From the NCBI GenBank assembly GCA_000719695.1, contig JOHN01000010.1, positions 1 to 64,000 on the forward strand: a DNA stretch of 64,000 bases, in the 5' to 3' direction. Position numbers and translations under genes: made by a program. This document shows positions 31,093-39,842 of this stretch, one piece after another; within the stretch, counting starts at the first letter, position 1, and every line of letters begins with the position of its first letter. The notes beneath the pieces were generated by a model, which was not told where the DNA came from, did no database searches, and was given only the letters and a program-made list of their open reading frames with translations. The stretch comes from Streptomyces sp. NRRL F-6131 (GTDB taxonomy: Bacteria; Actinomycetota; Actinomycetes; Streptomycetales; Streptomycetaceae).

Positions 31093-31686
31093 CTAGTGGA
31101 GCGACTGCTGGGGGAGCTGCCAGCCGACGATCCGGCCGTCCTCGACGATCGCGCCGGCCGGCGGCTGCTTCGGCCAGAGCGTGTAGCTGACGGCGATCAC
31201 GGTGTTCACCACCGCGGCGATGCTCAGCCGCCAGTACCAGGAGTCGAACACGCCGGTGCCGGGGGCGTCGGTGAACAGCTTCAGCGCGGTGACCAGGGTG
31301 ACGGTGATCGCCACCGAGACCAGGGTGCGGCGGCAGACCTGCCATTCGTAGCGGCTGCGCTCGGCGCCGTACTTGGGCGCGGGCAGCGGCTTCGGGCCGC
31401 CGGCGAAGCGGTGCAGGAACCGGGCGTCGGCCCAGCGGACCAGGGAGGGCCCGAAGCCGACCGAGAAGCCCAGGTAGCTCGCGGCGAGCGCGTGCGTCCA
31501 GGAGGCGGTGGCGCCGCCGCGCAGGTCGAAGAAGGTGAGCAGGAAGAGCGCCAGGTCGATCACGGGCAGGCCGACCAGCAGGACGGTGCTCACCTTCCGC
31601 CACCGCAACAGGTAGCGGGCGGTCAGCCCCAGCGCGAGAACCACCCAGAAGGCGACCTCGGCGGAGAGGATGAGGGTGACGATCAT
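31093..31686 (-). CDS. Integral membrane protein of unknown function
   Basis: 197 residues with about five hydrophobic segments (ILSAEVAFWVVLALGLTA, LLVGLPVIDLALFLLTFF, AASYLGFSVGFG, LVSVAITVTLVTALKLF, LSIAAVVNTVIAVSYTLWP). Conserved-looking polar residues lie in SLVRWADARFLHRF between helices. ATG 31686 has GGAG six bases upstream; the frame is open further but without signals. It is transcribed away from the kinase gene that starts 155 bp to the right. No family with known function is recognised. Confidence 0.8.
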   Translation of the reverse strand: MIVTLILSAEVAFWVVLALGLTARYLLRWRKVSTVLLVGLPVIDLALFLLTFFDLRGGATASWTHALAASYLGFSVGFGPSLVRWADARFLHRFAGGPKPLPAPKYGAERSRYEWQVCRRTLVSVAITVTLVTALKLFTDAPGTGVFDSWYWRLSIAAVVNTVIAVSYTLWPKQPPAGAIVEDGRIVGWQLPQQSLH

Positions 31687-31840
31687 GGTGTGCTCCGGGT
31701 CTCGACGACGGTTCCAGCCTTCCGGAGCGCCCTCGCGCGCGCGTCGTCGGCAGGGACGGACCGCGCTGCATCTTTCGATGTAGCCCGGCTCCTCCCGGCA
31801 CCGGAGCCGGACACCGGGCCGGGGATGATCTGATGGGGGC

Positions 31841-33052
31841 GTGCGCAGACCCACTCCCACCCCGCGGCAGTTCGACGCGGCGATCGCGCTCTTCGGGCTG
31901 CTCGGCGGACTGCTGCTGATCGCCTTCGGGGTGTACGACCACGCCTCGGCCGTGCCGCGCTGGCAGGTGGTGCCGGCCCTGGTGGCGATGGCGGCCCTGG
32001 AACTGTTCCGGCGGACCAGGCCGATCACCATCGCCGTCCTCGGCGGACTGGTCTTCGCCGGGAGCATCTTCACCGGCGCCCTGCTGGCGACCACCATGCT
32101 GTACACCGACCTGCTCTACGCGGCGGTGGTCTACGGGCCCCGGCGGATGTCGCCGGCCCTGCACGTCAGCGGCACCGCCTCGGTGCTGGTGCTGACCACC
32201 CTGGCCTTCGTCTACGGCGACCCGGGCACGGCTGTCGCGGTGGTGGTGATCACCACCCTGGTGTTCCTGGGCCCGCTGTGGACCGCCGACATCGTGCGCA
32301 AGCACCGGCAGGAGGCGGAGGCCCAGCGGCTGCGGGCGGAACAGACCGCGCTGCTCTCCGAGATGGACCGGCGCGAGGCGGTGGTCGCGGAACGGGCGCG
32401 GATGGCCCGGGAGTTGCACGACGTGGTGGCCAACCACCTGTCGGCGATCGCGATCCACGCCACCGGCGCGCAGTCGATGGCGCGCCGTCAGCGGCGCGCG
32501 GCCGACGATCCGGTGGTGGAGGTGCTCGGGGTGATCCGCGAGAACAGCGTCCAGGGCCTGGCCGAAATGCGCCGCATCGTGGGGCTGCTGCGCGACAGCG
32601 GCGGCGGCGAGGCCGACGAGTCGTACGCCGCGCCGGACCTCGCGGCGGTCGACGCCCTGCTCACCAAGGCCCGGGCGGCCGGGCCGGACGTCGGGCTGGC
32701 CTTCGAGCTGGCCGAGCGGGGCGAGCGCGGCGAACTGCCGGTGCCGGTGCAGCTGGCCGCGTACCGGATCGTGCAGGAGTCGCTGACCAACGCGCTCAAG
32801 CACGCGGGCCCGGGCGAGGTCCGGGTGGTGCTGGACTTCCGTCCGGAGGAGCTGCGGATCGCCGTGGACAGCCCGTTCCGGCGCGGGGCGGGGCAGGCGC
32901 TGCCGGGCGCCCGGGCGGGGCTGGTCGGGATGGCGGAGCGGGCCTCGCTGCTGGGCGGCAGCTTCGAGGCCGGGCCGGTGGGCGAGTGCTGGAGCGTGCG
33001 CGCGGTGCTGCCGCGGGAGCCGGTGTCGGAGGAAGGGGTGGGACGGGCATGA
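31841..33052 (+). CDS. Sensor histidine kinase (HisKA_3 / NarL-type pair)
   Basis: A 403-residue sensor. Four to five membrane helices fill residues 12-160 and leave little room for an extracellular sensor domain, so it probably senses through the membrane. The dimerisation helix carries the phospho-accepting histidine in ARMARELHDVVANHLSAI. The ATP-binding domain has IVQESLTNALKHA (N box) and a G box GLVGMAERASLLGG. GTG 31841 is the start. Its stop overlaps the ATG of the response regulator, so the pair is coupled. The signal and targets are unknown. Confidence 0.92.
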   Translation: MRRPTPTPRQFDAAIALFGLLGGLLLIAFGVYDHASAVPRWQVVPALVAMAALELFRRTRPITIAVLGGLVFAGSIFTGALLATTMLYTDLLYAAVVYGPRRMSPALHVSGTASVLVLTTLAFVYGDPGTAVAVVVITTLVFLGPLWTADIVRKHRQEAEAQRLRAEQTALLSEMDRREAVVAERARMARELHDVVANHLSAIAIHATGAQSMARRQRRAADDPVVEVLGVIRENSVQGLAEMRRIVGLLRDSGGGEADESYAAPDLAAVDALLTKARAAGPDVGLAFELAERGERGELPVPVQLAAYRIVQESLTNALKHAGPGEVRVVLDFRPEELRIAVDSPFRRGAGQALPGARAGLVGMAERASLLGGSFEAGPVGECWSVRAVLPREPVSEEGVGRA

Positions 33053-33699
33053 GGATCCGGGTGCTGGTCGCGGAGGACCAGGCGGCGGTCCGGGCGGCGC
33101 TGGTGATGATCCTGCGGGCCGAGCCGGACCTGGAGGTGGTCGGGCAGGCGGCGGACGGGGAGGAGGCCGTCCGGCTCGCGCTGGAGCTGCGGCCGGACGT
33201 CGTCCTGATGGACGTGCAGATGCCGCGGCTGGACGGCGTCTCGGCGACCCGCCAGGTGGTGGCGGCCGGGGCGGCGCAGGTCCTGGTGCTGACCACCTTC
33301 GACCTGGACGAGTACGTCTACGGGGCGCTGCGAGCCGGGGCGGCCGGGTTCCTGCTGAAGGACCTGGAGGCGGACACCCTGGTCGACGGCATCCGCACGG
33401 TGGCCCGCGGGGACGGCATGCTGGCGCCCTCGGTGACCCGCCGGCTGATCGGCACCTTCGCCCGTCCGGAGCGCCGGGTGGGGCCGGAGGTGCGGGCGGC
33501 GGTGTCGGAGCTGACGCCGCGCGAGCGGGAGGTGCTGGCCTGCATCGGCGCGGGGCTGTCGAACGGTGAGATCGCCGGGCGGCTGGAGATGGCGGAGGCG
33601 ACCACCAAGACCCATGTCAGCCGGATCCTGGCCAAGCTGCGGCTGCGCAGCCGGGTGCAGGCGGCGATCCTCGCCCAGGATCTCGGACTGGTGATCTGA
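33049..33699 (+). CDS. NarL/LuxR-family response regulator
   Basis: 216 residues. The receiver domain has acidic residues ED (9-10), phospho-acceptor Asp55 in VLMDVQMPR and Lys in GFLLKDL. The C-terminal LuxR helix-turn-helix reads LTPREREVLACIGAGLSNGEIAGRL, followed by the recognition helix TTKTHVSRILAKL. It is the cognate partner of the kinase whose stop codon it overlaps. A DNA-binding activator or repressor; targets cannot be read here. Confidence 0.95.
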   Translation: MRIRVLVAEDQAAVRAALVMILRAEPDLEVVGQAADGEEAVRLALELRPDVVLMDVQMPRLDGVSATRQVVAAGAAQVLVLTTFDLDEYVYGALRAGAAGFLLKDLEADTLVDGIRTVARGDGMLAPSVTRRLIGTFARPERRVGPEVRAAVSELTPREREVLACIGAGLSNGEIAGRLEMAEATTKTHVSRILAKLRLRSRVQAAILAQDLGLVI

Positions 33700-33731
33700 C
33701 CCGATGATCCGACCTGCTGGTCCGGTCGGAC

Positions 33732-33750
33732 CCGCCGGTCCTCCCGGCGG
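33732..33750 (+). terminator. Small hairpin after the two-component pair
   Basis: A 7-bp perfect stem (33732-33738 with 33744-33750) with a 5-nt loop, 32 bp after the response-regulator stop. Confidence 0.45.
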
Positions 33751-33940
33751 AAGTGATCCGATCAACTGACCTTCTCGCCCGCTCAGGTCGGTTGCAGATC
33801 ACACCCCCGGATGACACCACGGGCACCGTTTGGGCACTAAAGTCCGGCGCATGAGTGATGCGGCTCGGTGGGTGACCCCTGCCTTGAGCCGCCTTCAGGG
33901 CCCGCCCACCAGGGCGGCGACGGCATCGGGAGACCAAGCC

Positions 33941-34810
33941 ATGAGCAGTGCGTCCAGCAAGCAGATCGCCGTGATCGGGGCCGGCCTGATGGGCGCCGGC
34001 ATCGCCCAGGTGTCCGCCCAGGCCGGGCACCCGGTGGTCCTGCGCGACGTGACCGAGGAGGCCCTGCGCCGCGGTCTCGACGGCATCCGCGCCTCGTACG
34101 ACAAGTTCGTCTCCAAGGGCCGGCTCACCGCCGAGGACGCCGAGGCGGCGCTCGGCCGGATCACCACCACCACCGACCTCGGCGCGGTCGCCGACGCGGA
34201 CATCGTGGTCGAGGCGGTCTTCGAGCAGCTGGACGTCAAGGAGGGCGTCTTCAGGGAGCTCGACAAGATCGCCAAGGACGGCGCGGTGCTCGCCTCCAAC
34301 ACCTCCGCCATCCCGATCACCCGGATCGCCGCCGCCACCGCGCGCCCCGAGTCGGTCGTCGGCGTGCACTTCTTCTCGCCGGTGCCGCTGATGAAGCTGG
34401 TCGAGCTGGTCCGCGGCTACAAGACCAGCGACGAGACGCTGGCCACCGCCCGGGCCTTCGCCGAGGGCGTCGGCAAGGACGTCGTGGTGGTCAACCGCGA
34501 CGTGGCCGGCTTCGTCACCACCCGCCTGATCACCGCGCTGGTCGTCGAGGCCGCCAAGCTCTACGAGTCGGGCGTCGCCTCCGCCGAGGACATCGACGCC
34601 GCCTGCCGGCTCGGCTTCGGCCACCCGATGGGCCCGCTGGAGACCGCCGACCTGACCGGCGTGGACATCCTGCTGCACGCCGCGCGGAACATCTACAGCG
34701 AGACCCAGGACGAGAAGTTCGCCGCCCCGGAGATCATGGCGCGCATGGTCACCGCCGGTGACCTGGGCCGCAAGAGCGGCCGCGGCTTCTACCCGTACCC
34801 GGGCAAGTGA
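33941..34810 (+). CDS. 3-hydroxybutyryl-CoA dehydrogenase
   Basis: A 289-residue NAD(P)-dependent enzyme that oxidises 3-hydroxyacyl-CoA or reduces acetoacetyl-CoA. The dinucleotide fold starts at IAVIGAGLMGAGIAQ. The catalytic pair is Ser/His in SNTSAIPIT and GVHFFSPVPLMKLVE, and the dimerisation domain has GHPMGPLETADLTG. The motif that usually reads GFxxNR is GFVTTR here. ATG 33941 fits the family N-terminus. An in-frame ATG at 33851, seven bases after TAAAGT, would give a leaderless 319-residue version and cannot be excluded. It may serve fatty-acid oxidation or supply C4 units for the mutase pathway. Confidence 0.92.
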   Translation: MSSASSKQIAVIGAGLMGAGIAQVSAQAGHPVVLRDVTEEALRRGLDGIRASYDKFVSKGRLTAEDAEAALGRITTTTDLGAVADADIVVEAVFEQLDVKEGVFRELDKIAKDGAVLASNTSAIPITRIAAATARPESVVGVHFFSPVPLMKLVELVRGYKTSDETLATARAFAEGVGKDVVVVNRDVAGFVTTRLITALVVEAAKLYESGVASAEDIDAACRLGFGHPMGPLETADLTGVDILLHAARNIYSETQDEKFAAPEIMARMVTAGDLGRKSGRGFYPYPGK

Positions 34811-35263
34811 CCGCCCGCGGCTGAACCGGTGAGCGCGGCGGGCCGTGCGGTCGCGGGACCGTACGGCCCGTTCTGCCGGGGCGGGTGAGTTTCCTCACGC
34901 CGGTGCCGCAGACGGGTGATTTGGGCGGTAATCGAGCGTAGGTGTGGAGAGTTCCTGCGTATATTCCCTCGGACGAGTGAAGTTGCTTCAGATCCGGCCG
35001 GAACCAGCAACCCGGGGGCCCGGCTCGCCGTCAGATGGATGACGGGGAACCCGGTATTCCGGCCGGGGCCGGCGCGTGGGGCCGCGGGGCCCTCCCGGCG
35101 CCCGGAGCGCCACCGTCCCCCGGCCCGAGACCGTCAGCGTCACCCGTACCCAGCGACACCCACCCAGCCACCGACACCCGGCGACACCGAACGCCCGGTC
35201 CGGCCGACCCGGTCCGGCCCGCTCCGGCACGCCGCGGCCCGCCTCGCGGAGGAGGAGGAGAGC
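34811..35263. other. Intergenic region before the STAS gene
   Basis: About 450 bp without a supported gene. After the terminator at 34839-34870 there is an AT-richer stretch with TATATT at 34960-34965, preceded by TGCG, which is the best promoter candidate, and a short palindrome TGAAG-TTG-CTTCA at about 34978-34990 just downstream of it. The following 250 bp are C-rich and featureless until the GGAGGAGGAG box before the STAS gene. Confidence 0.45.
34839..34870 (+). terminator. Terminator of the dehydrogenase gene
   Basis: A 14-bp stem with one G-U pair (34839-34852 with 34857-34870) around a 4-nt loop. Confidence 0.7.
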
Positions 35264-35596
35264 ATGCGCATCACCGGCACCCACGCGGCGCTGGCCCTGG
35301 AAGGCCGGCTCGACGTGCGCACCGCCGCCGACGCGCGGGCGCGGCTGCACCAGGCCGTCGACGGCGGCTTCGGCGACCTCGTGCTCGACCTCGCCCGGCT
35401 GGAGTTCTGGGACGCCACCGGCCTGGGCGTGATCATGGGCACCCACCGCCGGGCCGGACGGATCGGCCGGAGGCTGGTGCTGCGCTCCGTCCCGGCCCAG
35501 CTGCAGCGGCTGCTGGTGGCCACCCGGCTGCACCGCATCCTCGCCGTCGAGGGCGTCGTCGCCGAGCCCCACGGGGCCACCCTGCCGGCGCTCTGA
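35264..35596 (+). CDS. STAS-domain anti-sigma factor antagonist-like protein
   Basis: A 110-residue protein consisting of one STAS domain. The core loop reads FWDATGLGVIMG; in SpoIIAA-type proteins this is DSSGL with the phosphorylated serine, here replaced by threonine in the same place. Such proteins bind anti-sigma kinases and release sigma factors when unphosphorylated. No kinase or sigma gene is adjacent. ATG 35264 has an excellent GGAGGAGGAG box. The frame is open upstream, but that part is not protein-like. It lies 230 bp before the large NTPase-like gene, in the same direction. Confidence 0.87.
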   Translation: MRITGTHAALALEGRLDVRTAADARARLHQAVDGGFGDLVLDLARLEFWDATGLGVIMGTHRRAGRIGRRLVLRSVPAQLQRLLVATRLHRILAVEGVVAEPHGATLPAL

Positions 35597-35827
35597 CGCC
35601 CCGGCGCCTCCGGACCCCGACCTCCGGTTGCTCCGACACCGCCGTCGGCCGGGCCCCGGAGCGGCGAACGCCCCCCGCATCCCCTGCCGCGGACGGCCGC
35701 TGACGGGAGGGCGCTGCGCGGGCGGGGGCGGATGTGCGAGAGTCTGGCGTCAGGAAACGGCCGCCGGGCCCGGCCCCGGGCGGCACCCGGTGCGGGTCGA
35801 CGGCGCGAGCGTGGGGCGGAGCAGAAC

Positions 35828-38263
35828 GTGGCACAGCCAACCGGGGACTTCCGGCCGGAGTCCGTGCGCACCCGGAGCGGTGAACTGGTCTCCGGCGGAC
35901 TGCTGGTGGGCGTCGGCGGTCCCGAGGGCTCCGAGGTCCGGCCCTGCCCCGAGGAGTGGCGCCCCCGCCCCCGCCGGACCGGGCCGGGAACACCGGCCCG
36001 CGGCCCGGCCGGTGAGGCCGCCCGCCAGGTCGGCCCGCTCGCGCTCGGCGCCGGGCCCGCCGACCTGCCGCTGCTCGACCGCGAGGCCGACGTCGCCCAG
36101 CTGCTCGGCCTGCTCGCCGAGGGGCGCTCGATACGCCTGGTCGGCCAGGCCGGCTCCGGCCGCAGCGCCCTGCTGTCGGCCGTCGCCGCGGCGGCCGGCG
36201 ACCTCGCCCCCGGCGGTGTGGTCCAGCTCCGCGGCCACCGGCGCACCGCCGCCGACCTGCTCCAGGAGCTCTTCGCCGCCACCCACCACGCCCCCGGCTT
36301 CCGCCCCGACCCCGGCCAGCTCGCCGAGCACCTCGCCGGGGTCGGCGCGATCGTCGTCATCGACGAGGTCGAACCCACCGGCGCCGAGCTGGAGGCACTG
36401 CTCGCCACCGCCCCCGACTGCGCCTTCCTGATCTCCCCCGCCGCCGAGGGCCCGCCGCTGCCGGCCGACTCCCGGCTCCAGGACCACCTGGTCGCCGGGC
36501 TCTCCCGGCCGGCCTGCCTGGCCCTGGCCGCCCGGCTCGCCGGACGGCCCCTGGACGCGGCCGAGAAGGCCTGGGCGGTGGACCTCTGGTTCGAGTCCGA
36601 GGGACTCCCGCTGCGCTTCGTCCAGGCCGCCGCGCTGCTGCGCCAGCGGGACGTCGCGGTGGACGCCCTGGTCGCCGCCGAGGAGGACCGGATGGACGTC
36701 TTCGGCGCCGTCAAGGAGCCCGTCCACGACCCCGACCCGGCGGTCCGCGAGGCGGCGCTGCGCGGCACCGTGCCGCTGCCCTCGGTGGCCGAGTCCACCC
36801 TGCCCGCCGTCCGGCTCGCCGAGGGGCTGAGCGAGACCGCCCAGGCCGTGCTGAGGCTCGCCGTGGCGCTCGGCGGCGAGTGCCCGACCGCGCCGCACCT
36901 GCCCGCGCTGATCGACGTCGGCCAGGGCGAGAGCGCGCTCGCCGAACTCGCCGACGCCGGGCTCGCCGTCTCCATCGGCGGCCACCACCGGCTGACCGCC
37001 GGGGCGCTGGAACTGCTCGCCCCGCACTGGCCGCCCCGGGACAGCGTGGACGGCGCCGCCCAGCACTTCTCCTGGTGGGTCGGGCACTCCTCGGTCTCGC
37101 TGGCGCAGATCGCCGCCGAGGCCGAGGTGGTGATCGGAGTCCTGCTCGCCGACCGGGCCGCCGGTCGGCACGACGCGGTACGGCGGCTGGCCCGGGCGGC
37201 GGCCCCCGCGATGGCGCTGGCGCTGCGCTGGGGGGCCTGGGAGCGGACCCTGGAGCTCGGTCTGGAGGCGGCCCGGCGGGCCGGTGCCGGGGTCGACGAG
37301 GCCTGGTTCCGCCACGAGCTGGGCGTCCACGCCCTCTGCGTCCACCAACCCGGCCGGGCCGTCGCAGAGTTGGAGGCCGCGCTGGCGCTGCGGACCGCGC
37401 TCGGCGAGCAGCGCGGGGCGGCCGGGGCACGCCGGATGCTCGACCTGCTGCGCGCCGAGGGCCGGCAGCTGCCGGCCGCCGTGCCGGACGGGTCGGGGGC
37501 GGCCCGGCGGCCCGGCATCCGGGCCATCGCGCGGGTGCCGCTGCGGTTGGGCGCGGCCGCCGCCGGTCCGGGCCGGAACAGACGGACGGTGATCGCCGCC
37601 TCGGCGGCGGTGCTGGCGCTGGGCGTGCTCGGCACGGCGGTCGGGATGACGGTGGCCGGCGAGGACAGGGGCAACGACCCGCACAGCAGCAGCGACGACG
37701 GCTCCACGCTGCCCGGCGCCGGCGCCTCGACGCGTTCCACCACCCCGCGGCCCACGACGTCCGGCCCCTCCTCGGTCACGCTGCCGGCGACCGGACCGTC
37801 CGACGGGACGGGCGCGCCGTCCTCGGCGGAGCCGGCGGACGGGAACTCGCCGAGCGGTGGCGCCACGGCCTCGCGGACGCCGTCCGGTTCGCCGTCGGCC
37901 TCGGCGACGAAGAGGCCGAGCCGCTCGCCGAGCCCGGGGGAGAGCACCGGCACCACCCCGCCGCCGACCCAGGCCCCGAACCCGCCGCAGCCCCCCGGCG
38001 GCGGCGCCGCAGGGGGCCCGGGCGGCGGCACCGCGGGCGGTGCGGGCGGTGGTACGGGCGGTGGCGGCACGGGCGGCACCGGGGGCGGCAACGGCACGAC
38101 CGGCGGCGGGACCCAGCCGACCGGCGAGCCCAGTCCGCCCCCCACCACGGCGCCCCCGACGACCACCCCGCCCACGACGCCGACCTCTACCGCGACGACG
38201 GGAACGCCGCCGAGCTCCCCGAGCCCGACGGCGTCCACCTCGGGGGCCTCGCCGACCGGCTGA
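35828..38263 (+). CDS. Large membrane-anchored NTPase-like protein with extracellular low-complexity tail
   Basis: 811 residues of unknown function. After a short N-terminal segment an AAA/STAND-like domain begins (about residues 80-230) with Walker A VGQAGSGRSALL, in which the usual lysine is arginine, and Walker B GAIVVIDEVEP. A winged-helix-like and helical-repeat region follows to about residue 560, with one helix pair resembling a TPR (HELGVHALCVHQPGRAVAELEAALALR). A single membrane helix (VIAASAAVLALGVLGTAVGM) then leads to about 190 residues rich in Ser, Thr, Pro and Gly. The topology suggests a cytoplasmic switch domain linked to a wall-spanning tail. GTG 35828 has GGAG upstream. It converges with nucS. 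Confidence 0.78.
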   Translation: MAQPTGDFRPESVRTRSGELVSGGLLVGVGGPEGSEVRPCPEEWRPRPRRTGPGTPARGPAGEAARQVGPLALGAGPADLPLLDREADVAQLLGLLAEGRSIRLVGQAGSGRSALLSAVAAAAGDLAPGGVVQLRGHRRTAADLLQELFAATHHAPGFRPDPGQLAEHLAGVGAIVVIDEVEPTGAELEALLATAPDCAFLISPAAEGPPLPADSRLQDHLVAGLSRPACLALAARLAGRPLDAAEKAWAVDLWFESEGLPLRFVQAAALLRQRDVAVDALVAAEEDRMDVFGAVKEPVHDPDPAVREAALRGTVPLPSVAESTLPAVRLAEGLSETAQAVLRLAVALGGECPTAPHLPALIDVGQGESALAELADAGLAVSIGGHHRLTAGALELLAPHWPPRDSVDGAAQHFSWWVGHSSVSLAQIAAEAEVVIGVLLADRAAGRHDAVRRLARAAAPAMALALRWGAWERTLELGLEAARRAGAGVDEAWFRHELGVHALCVHQPGRAVAELEAALALRTALGEQRGAAGARRMLDLLRAEGRQLPAAVPDGSGAARRPGIRAIARVPLRLGAAAAGPGRNRRTVIAASAAVLALGVLGTAVGMTVAGEDRGNDPHSSSDDGSTLPGAGASTRSTTPRPTTSGPSSVTLPATGPSDGTGAPSSAEPADGNSPSGGATASRTPSGSPSASATKRPSRSPSPGESTGTTPPPTQAPNPPQPPGGGAAGGPGGGTAGGAGGGTGGGGTGGTGGGNGTTGGGTQPTGEPSPPPTTAPPTTTPPTTPTSTATTGTPPSSPSPTASTSGASPTG

Positions 38264-38278
38264 CCGGCCGACCGGGGG

Positions 38279-38938
38279 TCAGAACAGCTTCAGCTTGTCG
38301 TCGTCGATGCCGCGCAGCGCGTCGTAGTCCAGCACCACGCAGCCGATGCCGCGGTCGGTGGCCAGCACGCGGGCCTGCGGCTTGATCTCCTGCGCGGCGA
38401 AGACGCCCTTGACCGGGGCCAGCAGCGGGTCCCGGTTGAGCAGCTCCAGGTACCGGGTGAGCTGCTCGACGCCGTCGATCTCGCCGCGCCGCTTGATCTC
38501 GACGGCGACCGTGGCACCGTCCGAGTCGCGGCACAGGATGTCCACGGGGCCGATCGCGGTCGGGTACTCGCGGCGGATCAGGGACCAGCCGGCGCCGAGC
38601 ACCTCCATCCGGTCCGCGAGCAGCTCCTGGAGGTGGGCCTCGACACCGTCCTTGATGAGTCCGGGGTCCACCCCGAGCTCGTGCGAGGAGTCGTGCAGCA
38701 CCTCCTCCAGCGTGATGATGAGCTTCTCGCCGGCCTTGTTCTCCACCGTCCAGACCCCGTCGGCCTCCTTGAGGACGCACGGCGGGGACATCCAGTTGAG
38801 CGGCTTGTAGGCGCGGTCGTCGGCGTGGATGCTGACGCTGCCGTCGGCCTTGACCAGGATGAGCCTGGTGGCGGAGGGCAGATGGGCGGAGAGCCGACCG
38901 GCATAGTCGACTGAGCAGCGGGCAATTACGAGACGCAC
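38279..38938 (-). CDS. nucS: Mismatch-specific endonuclease NucS (EndoMS)
   Basis: A 219-residue DNA repair nuclease. In actinobacteria, which lack MutS/MutL, NucS cuts both strands at certain mismatches and works with the beta clamp. The N-terminal DNA-binding domain ([16 protein letters not shown]) is followed by the RecB-like nuclease core with GPVDILCRD and the catalytic VAVEIKRRG, then [12 protein letters not shown] 38938 is set by the family N-terminus and by a TAGCGT box that suggests a leaderless transcript. The C-terminus ends in LKLF, a candidate clamp-binding tail. It ends 15 bp from the convergent NTPase-like gene. Confidence 0.95.
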   Translation of the reverse strand: MRLVIARCSVDYAGRLSAHLPSATRLILVKADGSVSIHADDRAYKPLNWMSPPCVLKEADGVWTVENKAGEKLIITLEEVLHDSSHELGVDPGLIKDGVEAHLQELLADRMEVLGAGWSLIRREYPTAIGPVDILCRDSDGATVAVEIKRRGEIDGVEQLTRYLELLNRDPLLAPVKGVFAAQEIKPQARVLATDRGIGCVVLDYDALRGIDDDKLKLF

Positions 38939-38946
38939 GGTCGACC

Positions 38947-38952
38947 ACGCTA
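38947..38952 (-). promoter_or_regulatory. -10 element for a leaderless nucS transcript
   Basis: On the minus strand TAGCGT is followed after eight bases by the GTG start of nucS. Confidence 0.5.
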
Positions 38953-39067
38953 GCCCACCGGGGCCAGTTGATGCGATTCCGCGACGGCCGGGTGAAGAAT
39001 CCGCGAACCCGGCCACCATGGATGGCCTGCGATCCCGCGAAAGCCTGTCGGCACCCTGGCGGCCACC

Positions 39068-39085
39068 ACCGTAGACAGCTACGGT
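39068..39085. promoter_or_regulatory. Inverted repeat, possible operator
   Basis: ACCGTAG and CTACGGT form 7-bp arms around ACAG. It overlaps a TACGGT (39080-39085) that could be a -10 box for a transcript covering the small reading frame at 39136. Confidence 0.4.
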
Positions 39086-39135
39086 GTGTGACGGCTTGCT
39101 TGCGGGAGCGCTGTCAACGGGGATGGAGACTTCAG

Positions 39136-39243
39136 ATGAACGATCCGACAGGATCCGGCCAATCTGGTGCACCGGGGCGTATTCCCGGAGCAATCCACCG
39201 GAACCACCGGTCTGACCCGTCGTTGACTGCCACGCTGTTCTGA
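39136..39243 (+). CDS. Possible small protein, 35 residues
   Basis: A short frame with ATG preceded by GGAGA at a good distance. The translation is polar and rich in Gly, Ser, Arg and His, without membrane segment. Its third codon positions are less GC-biased than in neighbouring genes, so it may be a leader peptide, a very recent gene or simply chance. Support is the ribosome binding site and the upstream inverted repeat only. Confidence 0.25.
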   Translation: MNDPTGSGQSGAPGRIPGAIHRNHRSDPSLTATLF

Positions 39244-39449
39244 GCGGGCGGCGCCCCGGCCGCGTCCCTCGACGGGGCATCGGCGCCCCCGCCTCGGCGC
39301 GCAGCCGGAAACACGGTCGTCCGACGGCGTCACACCCGTCCGACGGTGTTCCGGACGGACACGCGCGCCTTCACCCTCACCCTCAGCTTTGACTTGGACT
39401 ACGCATCACCGCCCGTGCGCCGCGCGGGCGGACCGCGAGAGGAGAATCC

Positions 39450-39842
39450 ATGTCGCTCGACGTCTCACCGGCCCTGCTGGAGAAGGCCGAGCGGGACGAG
39501 GTCGACGAGCGGGAGTTCGTCGACTGCGTCCGCGTCTCCCTGCCGTACGCCTGGGAGCTGATCAGCTCGCTGGTCGCCCAGGCCGAGGTCGACGGCACCG
39601 ACTTCGCCGACAACCACGTACCGCCGCCCAGCGAGCAGGCCCGCGGCCAGCTCCTGCGGGCACTGGCCAGCGACGCCATCCGGGGTGCCCTGGAGCGGCA
39701 CTTCGGCGTCCGGCTGGCCTTCCAGAACTGTCACCGGGTGGCGGTGTTCCGGCCGTCCTCCGCCAACAAGAAGCGCTACGAGCGCTTCACCTCCGTCCGC
39801 GAGCAACTCCTCAACCAGTCGGACGAACTCAGGGACTGCTAA
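39450..39842 (+). CDS. SCO5389-family conserved protein
   Basis: A 130-residue soluble protein that matches, as recalled, the actinobacterial SCO5389 family. Landmarks are the helical acidic N-terminus (SPALLEKAERDEVDEREFVDCVRVSLPYAWELISSLV read as two segments), the middle NHVPPPSEQARGQLLRALASDAIR and the end NKKRYERFTSVREQLLNQSDELRDC. Function is unknown. A ribosome binding site AGAGGAG precedes ATG 39450. A tandem repeat begins right after its stop codon. Confidence 0.85.
   Translation: MSLDVSPALLEKAERDEVDEREFVDCVRVSLPYAWELISSLVAQAEVDGTDFADNHVPPPSEQARGQLLRALASDAIRGALERHFGVRLAFQNCHRVAVFRPSSANKKRYERFTSVREQLLNQSDELRDC

Larger units (their letters stand above)
38939..39449. other. Intergenic region nucS / SCO5389-family gene
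   Basis: About 510 bp between divergent genes. It holds the nucS promoter at the left, an inverted repeat at 39068-39085, a possible small open reading frame at 39136-39243 and a TTGACT at 39389-39394 that may belong to the promoter of the gene at 39450, though no -10 box is found at the right distance. Confidence 0.45.

Noticed and set aside
33851..33940. Upstream ATG of the hydroxybutyryl-CoA dehydrogenase as its start
   Set aside because: A -10-like TAAAGT lies before it, but the extra 30 residues are outside the family fold, so the shorter form is preferred; the longer one is noted in the gene entry.
35140..38238. A minus-strand frame of 1032 codons across the STAS and NTPase-like genes
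   Set aside because: Ser/Arg/Pro-rich translation without domains, typical of an antisense shadow in high-GC DNA. It also spans two real genes and their gap.
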